From Methylocaldum marinum (lineage in GTDB: Bacteria > Pseudomonadota > Gammaproteobacteria > Methylococcales > Methylococcaceae): 64,000 nucleotides of DNA. This document shows positions 8,478 to 15,258 of the stretch, one piece after another (position 1 is the stretch's first letter; each line of letters opens with the position of its first letter). The translations under genes and the position numbers were made by a program. The stretch spans positions 212,981-276,980 of the forward strand of contig NZ_AP017928.1 of the NCBI RefSeq assembly GCF_003584645.1. Reading direction: 5' to 3'. Under the pieces are notes generated by a model. That model worked only from the letters and a program-made list of their open reading frames with translations, was not told where the DNA came from and ran no database searches.

Positions 8478-8920
8478 GAGTTGTTTCAGATGCTAAACAA
8501 TTGTAAATCAACAGATTTTGTAGTTCCAAAGCCCGGCGGAAAGTGAGAAAAAATAATCCACGAAGTGACCCAGATGATTTCTAATCCGATGCATCAAGCA
8601 GTGGAAGAACTTCATGCCGCCGATGGCATGCTCAACGATGACCCGCGTGGCGGCTTGTTTTCTGTTCTGTTTCTTCTGCTCAGGCGTCAATGTCGGATTA
8701 GGGTTTTTCTTGGATTTTCTAGGTTTCTTGTGGGGTAGATATATTTGGGTGCTTTGATAATCTTTGTCCGCCCCCAGAAATCCTAAGTCAAGCCATAAAC
8801 CGACCTTCTCGAACCACGCTGAACCCGGCGTGAAGACGTCTTTCATGAGTGTGTAGTCATGTACGCTGCCTGCCACAATGCGGCTCTCTCGGATTTGCCG
8901 TGGTAAACCCTATATCTAGT
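8478..8920 (-). mobile_element. IS5-family element remnant (3' part, copy A)
   Basis: The leftward transposase fragment at 8508-8876 (VAGSVHDYTLMKDVFTPG ... GLWNYKIC) is nearly identical over about 112 residues to the C-terminal part of the element at 12113-13623. The right end, GAGTTGTTTC-GATGCTAAACAATTG, is shared with that copy and abuts a TA in the host gene, as expected for a TA target. The 5' half is missing: the remnant runs into the next IS at 8921, and the last about 40 bases are unlike copy B, so it may be recombinant. Confidence 0.8.
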
Positions 8921-9934
8921 AGACATTATCGGAAACTAGCATGGTAGTCTGTCATTGAATAACGAAGAGAACTAAGAGAACTAAGGGCAAGAGTATGGTT
9001 TCCTACGAAGACGTGAAGCAAAAGCCGAAGACATTGATGGCCATGACCAGTCTGAAGGCCTCCGAGTTTGAGGAACTCTTGGTTTCTTTTGCGGCGGCAT
9101 GGGACGAAGAAACCGGCAGGAACCTGACTAAAGGAGGGCGTCCGCCGATTATCGCGAGCATGGCCGACCGGCTGCTGTTCATCCTGTTCTATCTGAAGAC
9201 CTACCCTCTGCAAGAGGTCATCGCGCATCTGTTCGGCATGAGCCAACCCCAGGCCAACTTCACGATCCACCTGTTGAGCAGGGTGCTCAATAAGACACTT
9301 GACGCCCGCGGGCACAAGCCCGCCCGGCTCACCGAGGAGATGCTGTCCAGGCTGGAGCAGGAGACGCGGCAGGACTTGGGCATAGACGGAACGGAAAGGC
9401 GCATCAACCGCCCCGTCAACGACCTGGGGCAACGCATCCACTACAGCGGTAAAAAAAATGCCACACCGTGAAGAACAACCTTGTCGGCGGCCTGGAGGAC
9501 CGGCAGGTCAAGTACTTGGGCTCGACCCATGAGGGCAAGAAGCACGACAAGAAGATCTGCGACGAAGAAGGGACCCGGTTCCCCGACGGCGTCGAGCTGT
9601 ATCGCGACAGCGGCTTCCAGGGACACGAACTGGCGAATGTCACAGTCCACCAGCCGAAGAAGAGGCCGCGCAACGGCCGGCTTTCGGCCGACGACCAGGA
9701 GGCTAACCGGCTCCGCTCAAGCATCCGCGTGATCATCGAACACATCCTCTCGGGAATCAAGCGGTGCCGCGTCGTCAAAGACGTGTTCAGGAACACCAAG
9801 GAAGGCTACGACGATGTCGTCATTGAATTGGCCTGCGGCCTGCACAATTACAGGCGCTACTGCCGAAACCAGAGTTATTGATAGCCGGCCTTTTCCTCTG
9901 TTCCGGTTATGAAAGGTGGTTTCCGATAATGTCT
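8921..9934 (+). mobile_element. Complete IS5-family element, copy 1 (1014 bp)
   Basis: Bounded by inverted repeats AGACATTATCGGAAAC at both ends. A second copy, 1005 bp, lies reversed at 33878-34882; the 9-base difference is a duplicated AGAGAACTA before the transposase gene. No target duplication is visible at this copy (left flank CTAGT, right flank AATGT), which suggests that a deletion or recombination followed insertion beside copy A. Confidence 0.88.
8995..9881 (+). CDS. IS5-family transposase, made by -1 frameshifting on A8
   Basis: Two overlapping frames encode one DDE transposase. The first (8995-9471) holds the helix-turn-helix part and the first catalytic Asp in GIDGTERR, and would end YSGKKNATP. 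The second runs to 9881 with DSGFQG and EHILSGIKR, giving the second Asp and the Glu. Slipping back one base on the eight A residues at 9451-9458 joins them as YSGKKKCHTVKN, exactly the family consensus at this place. The same A8 is preserved in the copy at 33878, which argues for programmed frameshifting and against a chance mutation. Confidence 0.85.
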
Positions 9935-10096
9935 AATGTCTATTTTAAAATCCATCCAGACATGGAGCTATATATTCAAGACGGCGATCCACTAATAGAT
10001 AGTTATGAGGTATGGTCGCAATTATTTGAAACAAATGAAAACATAGATGAATTCTTTGCTAATCGTTACATCAAATATGAATATCATCCAGATTGA
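9929..10096 (+). pseudogene. Small cassette gene remnant joined to an IS end
   Basis: A frame of 55 residues (MSNVYFKIHPDMELYIQDGD...YEYHPD) whose ATG lies inside the terminal repeat of the IS; native sequence starts at 9935. The gene's own 5' end is therefore lost, or it starts internally at 9961. It is acidic and AT-rich like the other cassette genes and stops eight bases before an attC site, the expected position in an integron cassette. I do not recognise the family. Confidence 0.5.
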
Positions 10097-10103
10097 AAAT
10101 AAA

Positions 10104-10184
10104 CATAACAATTCAATCAAGTACGCCCGCCTTCCAGGCGGGCCGGACGCGCTAACGCGCGCCGCTTATTTCCGTCGTTAGCTG
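10104..10184 (+). other. attC recombination site 1 (integron cassette)
   Basis: The sequence has the layout of an aadA-type attC: CATAACAATTCAATCAAG at the left (R''/L''), internal palindromes CGCCCGCCTTCCAGGCGGGC and CGCGCTAACGCGCG, and CTTATTTCCGTCGTTAGCTG at the right (L'/R'). The crossover core GTTAGCT matches GTTRRRY. The next gene begins 15 bases beyond the site, as is usual in cassettes. Confidence 0.85.
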
Positions 10185-10198
10185 CAAAGACACGCAAG

Positions 10199-10747
10199 AT
10201 GGTTATCGCAGACTTCAAAGCATTCCTGGCTGATCATACCGCCGACCAAGTTTACGATCGGTGTATTCTTACCGGATCCTGTTCTGCCATCTCTGATGAT
10301 GCAGCACATACTGTGCGAGATAATATCGCCCAGCGATTTGGTGTCGAATTTGCTAACGTAGTAATCGTGGGCTCGGCCAACTTAGGATTCAGCATCAAAC
10401 CGAAAAAACGCTACGTGTCCTTTGGGGAGGAGTCCGACATCGATGTGGCGTTAGTGTGTGACAAGCTTTTCGAACGTGTATGGAAGGAAGTTTTTTTGTT
10501 CGAGAAGTCCGGGGCATTCTGGACGAGTCGAAATGACTTTCAGCGGTATCTTTCCAAAGGCTGGATAAGGCCAGACAAATTGCCATCAAGCCCAGTATTT
10601 AGATTCAGTAACGAATGGTGGGATTTCTTCCGCACCATCAGGATCTCTGGAGTCCCGTTCAAAATATCAGGCGGAATATACCATTCTCACTTCTTCCTCC
10701 GGGAATATCAGAAAATTTGTATCGAACAATGCAAGGTGGAGGCATGA
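10199..10747 (+). CDS. Nucleotidyltransferase-fold protein of a two-gene cassette
   Basis: A 182-residue protein with a polymerase-beta-type nucleotidyltransferase signature: GSANLGFS, then about 15 residues, then ESDIDVALV, which carries the DxD metal-binding pair. The rest is unlike well-known NTases such as MNT antitoxins or CD-NTases. It starts 15 bases after attC site 1 and its stop overlaps the start of the DUF262 gene by four bases (ATGA), so the two are translationally coupled and form one mobile cassette. I infer a defence or toxin-antitoxin-like pair; the substrate is unknown. Confidence 0.7.
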   Translation: MVIADFKAFLADHTADQVYDRCILTGSCSAISDDAAHTVRDNIAQRFGVEFANVVIVGSANLGFSIKPKKRYVSFGEESDIDVALVCDKLFERVWKEVFLFEKSGAFWTSRNDFQRYLSKGWIRPDKLPSSPVFRFSNEWWDFFRTIRISGVPFKISGGIYHSHFFLREYQKICIEQCKVEA

Positions 10748-11769
10748 TGGATACATCGGCATCGAATCGACGACTAAGAACGCTGCTAACTGCTATTCGG
10801 AGCGGAGAACTTGTTCCGCGGCCCGACTTTCAGCGTAGGCTGGTATGGAACAACAAAGACAAAAACCTATTTATTCAAACAGTGCTGGAGGGTTTGCCGT
10901 TCCCGGAAATATATATAGCCGCTGGCAAAGTGGACTCAAGAACAGGAGAGGGTTCTGAGGTTCTTGTCGATGGCCAACAAAGAATAAGCACCCTATTCCA
11001 ATATTTCACCGATTCCGCTGACCTTAGGCTGTCGGCTGAGACCCCCAAGTACAGCAGTCTTCCTCAAGAGAAACAAATCGAGTTCCTTGAGTACAAGGTG
11101 GTAGTGCGTGATCTCGGTGCGCTGCCAATAGATGATATAAAACGTGTATTTCAGCGGATCAATTCAACTTCGTATGGCCTCAATGCCATGGAGATGAATA
11201 ACTCTAGGTACGCTGGGGCATTTAAACAATTGGCAGATTGGCTGGCATCGCAGGATGTGCTCAATGAACTGGGTGTATTTTCTGCCAACGACATTCGGCG
11301 GATGAATGACCTTCGTTATTGCTCGGCGATGTTGGCCAGTATCTTAGGACCTTATTTCAACCGAGACAAAGAGATCGAGGACTTTCTCTCAAAGTATGAT
11401 GAGTTTGTGCCAGAGGAGGAGAAGATTAGAGCTGGCGTTACAAAGGTGCTCGATCTCATTTCGGCTATGAATTTCCCAAAGGAGTCGAGGGCTAGAAAAA
11501 AATCCGATTTCTTTACGCTGTTCGTTGAGATATATCGACATTTTGATGCTTCAGATAAACCCATCAGCCCTTCGGTCTTGCGGGAAGAGCTTGACCAGTT
11601 TTTTGCCGCAGTCGATGCTGCCGGTCCTGACGATAATTCAGATGCAGGTAAATACTATTGCGCTACGCTTCAAGCCAGCAATGACCGCATGAGCAGGATT
11701 ACGCGTGGAAAGATGATTTCCGCACTGATCGATAGCGCAGCTAACAAGACGGTCAACCGGACTCCCTAA
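10744..11769 (+). CDS. DUF262 (GmrSD N-terminal/ParB-like) protein
   Basis: A 341-residue protein starting at the ATG that overlaps the upstream stop. Residues 20-110 contain PRPDFQRRLVWNNKD and VLVDGQQRISTL, the DGQQR signature of DUF262, a ParB/sulfiredoxin-like NTPase fold found in type IV restriction enzymes such as GmrSD and in other antiphage systems. No DUF1524 HNH nuclease domain follows, so the protein is the DUF262 half alone. Its last 10 codons run into attC site 2, the usual cassette layout. Together with the nucleotidyltransferase at 10199 it makes a compact candidate defence unit. Confidence 0.8.
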   Translation: MMDTSASNRRLRTLLTAIRSGELVPRPDFQRRLVWNNKDKNLFIQTVLEGLPFPEIYIAAGKVDSRTGEGSEVLVDGQQRISTLFQYFTDSADLRLSAETPKYSSLPQEKQIEFLEYKVVVRDLGALPIDDIKRVFQRINSTSYGLNAMEMNNSRYAGAFKQLADWLASQDVLNELGVFSANDIRRMNDLRYCSAMLASILGPYFNRDKEIEDFLSKYDEFVPEEEKIRAGVTKVLDLISAMNFPKESRARKKSDFFTLFVEIYRHFDASDKPISPSVLREELDQFFAAVDAAGPDDNSDAGKYYCATLQASNDRMSRITRGKMISALIDSAANKTVNRTP

Positions 11770-11796
11770 CGGTCGCCCGTTACCTTGTCGTTAGCC
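11740..11796 (+). other. attC recombination site 2
   Basis: Left arm GCTAACAAGACGGTCAACCG and right arm CCGTTACCTTGTCGTTAGC are imperfect inverted copies around a short centre. The core GTTAGCC follows the GTTRRRY rule. The site overlaps the end of the DUF262 gene. With site 1 it bounds a cassette of about 1613 bp (10178-11790). Confidence 0.8.
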
Positions 11797-12673
11797 GCCA
11801 AACAATTCAATTCTAAGAGAGGGAAATACTATGAGTAAGATACCAACCGATATAGAAAGAAGTCTGGGCATGAATATAAGTAGGATTTGTCCATTTAATA
11901 TCGCGAAGAACAATTCTGAAAATCATTGCGCACACTACGTTTCGCACATCATGGGTTACGAGCTGCCTGGCGCCACATGCAAGAACGCCACTTGGGCCGA
12001 CAAACAAAAACCCGCGAAAGGCGCCACTATTAGAGTTAATGATTTGTTCGGCGCGGTACCCGTCACCGGCCCATTAGCTAATAAGCCTGCTGCACTAACG
12101 GAATGCTTAATAGAGTTGTACCTGATGCTAATGCATGGTATTGATAGCCCACTTGTTTCTCAAACAAATCCGAATATAAAAACCTTCCATGATCTACGAC
12201 AAATTTAGCCAAATAACCGATGACCGCATCGTGGCATCGTTGATTGGAATGCCCAAGGCGAAGTTCACAGCCCTCGTCAAAGTATTCGAGTCGGCCGCTC
12301 AAGCCATCGATCGAGAGCGTGTCGAAAAGGGCGAGATAAAACACGTCAAACAGGGCGGCCCTAAAGGTTATCTTGATTCTTACGAGAAAAAGCTGTTTTT
12401 CGTTTTGTACTATCTGAAAACCTATCCCACTTTTGACGTTCTGGGCTTTCATTTCGGTTTTAGTGGCGGACATGCCCATGCCCACATCGACCGGTTGCTG
12501 CCGGTTTTAGTGCGAGCGTTGACAAGCCTCAACGTCATGCCGGAGCGCACGCTAACAACCCCAGAAGAATTCTCTCAACTCATTGATCAATATAAGAACA
12601 TAGCGATCGATGGCGTGGAGGTCGCTTGCGTTCGACCCCAAGATGAAACTGAACAGGAAAAGCATTACAGCGG

Positions 12674-12975
12674 AGAAGGAGCACAGGAAGCGTAGCGGCA
12701 GCGGAGCGAAGTGCGACGACCCCCGCGTAGCCGTAGGGCCGGCTGTTTTGTCGGAGTCGGAGTGAGAACGGAGGCGGAGACAAAACAGAAGGCCACCGAC
12801 ACGGCGTCAAGTCATTGTGGGAGCCGTGCCGGCGTGCGTAGCGAAGCGGAGTACGCGGGCGTGGCGGACGCAGGACGAACGCGGGCCGCCGAAGGCACTA
12901 CTCGTCGCCAATTTTTGGCTCCTTTTGGTGACTGGGAAGTCCCAAAAGGTTTTGCCAAAAATGGCGACGCAATCG
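12674..12975. mobile_element. GC-rich, highly structured insertion inside the transposase gene
   Basis: About 300 bases separate HYSG from KKRHTLK of the broken transposase; removing them restores the zero frame. The insert has no plausible gene but has several strong inverted repeats: GGCCGGCTGTTTTGTC (12737-12752) against GACAAAACAG-AAGGCC (12779-12794), GCGTAGCGAAGCGGAGTACGC near 12837, and a long hairpin with arms 12904-12928 and 12942-12968. It ends directly at the A8 run. It looks like a non-autonomous element encoding a folded RNA. A HEARO/omega-RNA-type or intron-derived element is possible but unproven. Confidence 0.65.
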
Positions 12976-13061
12976 AAAAAAAAGACATACGCTCAAATCC
13001 CTCGTAATCTCCGACTTTAATCGAAGGATATTGTTTTTGTGCTGCATTGTGGCAGGCAGCG

Positions 13062-13228
13062 CACCCCATTACCCACAAGTCCTTTGCCTATGGAGGCCAG
13101 GCCAGTCGCGCCGATCCAAGTGCTTGATTTTCGGCTTGCGCCAGTGGGCCATCGCCTTGAATCGGAACTTTGGTGTGGCAGGCAACCCATTGATTTAAAA
13201 GCTGTAAAAAGATGTGGGTAATGGGGTG
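13062..13228. mobile_element. 167-bp MITE with 9-bp target duplication
   Basis: Ends CACCCCATTACCCACAAGTC and, inverted, CACCCCATTACCCACATC. It is flanked by direct repeats CAGGCAGCG at 13053-13061 and 13229-13237. The uninterrupted target, GTGGCAGGCAGCGTACATG, is present in the IS copy A (reverse strand, 8859-8877), proving the insertion. The left 20 bases are identical to the right terminus of the IS4-family element at 15259-16665, so that transposase type most likely moves this element. No coding capacity. Confidence 0.9.
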
Positions 13229-13662
13229 CAGGCAGCGTACATGACTACACACTCATGAAAGACGTCTTCACGCCGGGTTCAGCGTGGTTCGAGAAGGTCA
13301 ATTTATGGCTTGACTTAGGATTTCTGGGCGCGGACAAAGATTATCAAAGTACCCAAATACATCTACCCCACAAGAAACCTAGAAAATCCAAGAAAAACCC
13401 TAATCCGACATTGACGCCTGAGCAGAAGAAACAGAACAGAAAACAAGCCGCCACGCGGGTCATCGTTGAGCATGCCATCGGTGGCATGAAGTTCTACCAC
13501 TGCATGATGCATCGGATTAGAAATCATCTGGGTCACTTCGTGGATTATTTTTTCTCACTTTCCGCCGGGCTTTGGAACTACAAAATCTGTTGATTTACAA
13601 TTGTTTAGCATCGGAAACAACTCTATTGGTGAAAAATCCATTCTACGATCTCGTTTTATTCA

Positions 13663-13735
13663 CATAACGCTGAGCTAGCCGGCGCCCATTAAGCGCGCAG
13701 CGCTTTGGGCGTCCGAGCTAAGCGATTTGTTATGA
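13663..13735 (+). other. attC recombination site 3
   Basis: Arms CATAACGCTGAGCTAGCCGG and CCGAGCTAAGCGATTTGTTATG pair over most of their length, with GGCGCCCATT/TTTGGGCGTC inside and a GCGCGCAGCGC centre. The core is GTTATGA. The TAA of the reconstructed upstream cassette gene lies in the left arm. Confidence 0.8.
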
Positions 13736-13741
13736 ATCGTA

Positions 13742-14149
13742 TTATTCATTAAAAGTACTTTTTATTTTATCTCTTGTTTTTATCAATGTATTAGTTACTT
13801 TCTCTATAGTATTTTCTTTTATTTTTTCATCAAGATATTTAAGTGCTGTATACTTTTCTAAATAACGGTAGTCTTGATTTTGTTTTTCAAGTACAGGGTA
13901 AAGTTTCTTGACGTTTGCAATATCTATTTTATTGTAAATCACTACTTTTATATCGTATTTGGTAGGGCGCGACTCACCATGCGACTGCCACTGCCACCAT
14001 TCCATACCAATAATTTCACTGGCAATTACCTGCGGCCCAAAGTCACTATAACTAAGAACAAGGGTATTTTGATTATTTGAATTCGAGCAACTATATATAA
14101 GAATTGCAATTGATAAAATTAATGACCTAAACATTATTAACCTCCGCAT
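13742..14149 (-). CDS. Small lipoprotein, possible immunity protein
   Basis: A 135-residue protein opening with a positively charged, hydrophobic signal (MRRLIMFRSLILSIAILIYSC) that ends in a lipobox-like IYSC, so the mature form probably starts at that cysteine and sits in an outer or inner membrane leaflet. The mature part is polar and has no match that I recognise. Its start overlaps the upstream peptidase-like gene by 13 bases on the minus strand. Cysteine-peptidase effectors are commonly paired with periplasmic lipoprotein immunity proteins, so an immunity role is inferred from gene order only. Confidence 0.55.
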   Translation of the reverse strand: MRRLIMFRSLILSIAILIYSCSNSNNQNTLVLSYSDFGPQVIASEIIGMEWWQWQSHGESRPTKYDIKVVIYNKIDIANVKKLYPVLEKQNQDYRYLEKYTALKYLDEKIKENTIEKVTNTLIKTRDKIKSTFNE

Positions 14150-14839
14150 TTCAATTTCGCTGATGCTGCTAGATGCGATGCTTGGTCATAAGGAATAACA
14201 ATCGCGCCACTGAGCCACGGAAATACTCTAATTGCTGTTGCTTCATACAATTCAGAACCAATTTTATCCCAATGCACTTCATATACTTTGCCTTTTGAGA
14301 AAAGCCACGTGTGCATTCCACCTTTAGACAAACCGAAACCAAACTTGACCATTTCCAGGCTTGCAATGTCAACTGTATTTAATTTAGATACAGACGCGGA
14401 TTTATTGAGCTTTTGAAAGGCAGGGTGAGTTTTTGGGGTAATTGTGTAGTTTTGTACTTTATATTCAAGTGGTATTTGATAATACTTGCAAGTATTCATG
14501 GCCAAATGACTAGAATAAGAGTGCTCAGGATTTGCATCTAAAGGATGCTTAGAATCAGGATTTATATATACGCCTTTCCAGTTATGTGTATTCACAAGAT
14601 ATTTAGCGAGATCCGTACCACGTTTACCTAGCTTCCATACTTGTCGTGCAGCAGCATCATTACCTATTTTATCAAAAGCATAACTGATAACATTGAGCGT
14701 ATATGTGATACAGTCAGTGGACGTGTAATCTTTATATTTAGTTGGGTCTTTTTTTCTTTAACTCACTTCCTACCTCATTAGAATGATTGTTAAACAAATC
14801 CATCATTTTCTCATGTGCATAATCAGTAAAGGTTTTCAT
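14137..14839 (-). pseudogene. Papain/NlpC-like protein, frameshifted near the N-terminus (possible toxin)
   Basis: The ATG at 14839 opens MKTFTDYAHEKMMDLFNNHS, but the frame stops at KKKRPN. Adding one A to the A7 run near 14752 continues it as KKKDPTKYKDYTSTDCITYT and on to the long frame ending at 14137, about 233 residues in total. Conserved-looking features are STDCITYTLN (candidate nucleophile Cys) and GLSKGGMHTWLFSKGKVYEVHWD (candidate His with following beta strand), the order expected for NlpC/P60-like cysteine peptidases. The shift may be a real mutation, phase variation or a sequence error. It is reversed relative to the cassette array and followed by a lipoprotein gene. Confidence 0.6.
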
Positions 14840-14880
14840 GATTTTTACCTTAAAATTATTGTGATATTTTCCACCTACGA

Positions 14881-14977
14881 TTTATAACGAATAAGCATTT
14901 ATCCGTCGTGCGCGAGCGAGGTTGCCAAAGAAGGCGGGAGGGCAGATCGCGCATGACGGATAAATGTCTGTTGGACT
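14881..14977 (+). other. attC recombination site 4
   Basis: Long paired arms CATTTATCCGTC-G-TGCGCGA (14896-14915) and TCGCGCAT-GACGGATAAATG surround a 36-base centre. The outer boxes are TATAACG and GTTGGAC; the latter fits GTTRRRY. It bounds a cassette of about 1240 bp (13730-14970) that holds the two reverse-strand genes. Confidence 0.8.
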
Positions 14978-15258
14978 AAACCGCGACCTCCCCGACGCTG
15001 GCCAGTCGGTACGGCGCTCTTTAATTATAGGGGATTGTATTCCCGTGGTGGTTCGGAGAAGTCACAGGCGCCGCTGCGGCGATAGGGACTGGTTGAAGCC
15101 GACCGGCCGGCGCTCGGAAAAGGGCGTAGGGCGGGTTGGGTGGGGCTTTTTGGGGATCCCCATGGGGGCTTTTCCAAGCCATGGGACACAGGATTCCCCA
15201 GTCCCCTTTGAACCTGTCGTCCAGAGGAGGACTCTTGATGCTGAAACCGGTTAAATGG
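14978..15258. other. Unassigned stretch between the last attC and an IS4 element
   Basis: About 280 GC-rich bases in which I see no gene with a ribosome-binding site and no known repeat. It may be the start of another cassette or the end of the array, truncated by the IS4 element. Confidence 0.35.

Larger units (their letters stand above)
12113..13623 (+). mobile_element. IS5-family element copy B, itself interrupted twice
   Basis: Left end GAGTTGTACCTGATGCTAA and right end, inverted, GAGTTGTTTCCGATGCTAAA; flanked by TA on each side. The transposase starts at 12189 (KFTALVKVFESA...NIAIDGVEV, first Asp) and reaches HYSG at 12674. The frame resumes at about 12976 with KKRHTLKSLVISDFNRRILF and CCIVAGSVHDYTLMKDVF after removing two insertions, ending at 13593. 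Without them the element would be about 1.03 kb. The insertions are a 300-bp structured element and a 167-bp MITE, so this copy cannot make its own transposase. Confidence 0.85.
11831..13667 (+). pseudogene. Small NlpC/P60-like cassette gene split by an IS
   Basis: The frame from ATG 11831 encodes 94 native residues (MSKIPTDIERSLGMN...PAALTECLI) and is then entered by an IS at 12113. Removing 12113-13625 (the IS with one TA copy) restores the frame as ECLI-LVKNPFYDLVLFT and a TAA at 13665 that lies inside attC site 3. The intact protein would have 107 residues. The stretch ENHCAHYVSHIMGYELPG resembles the catalytic-cysteine region of NlpC/P60- or CHAP-like amidases. That assignment is tentative; the disruption is clear. 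Confidence 0.7.

Noticed and set aside
12711-13007. 98-residue plus-strand frame in the broken IS
   Set aside because: It runs through the structured GC-rich insertion; Arg/Ala-rich random-like translation with no ribosome-binding site.
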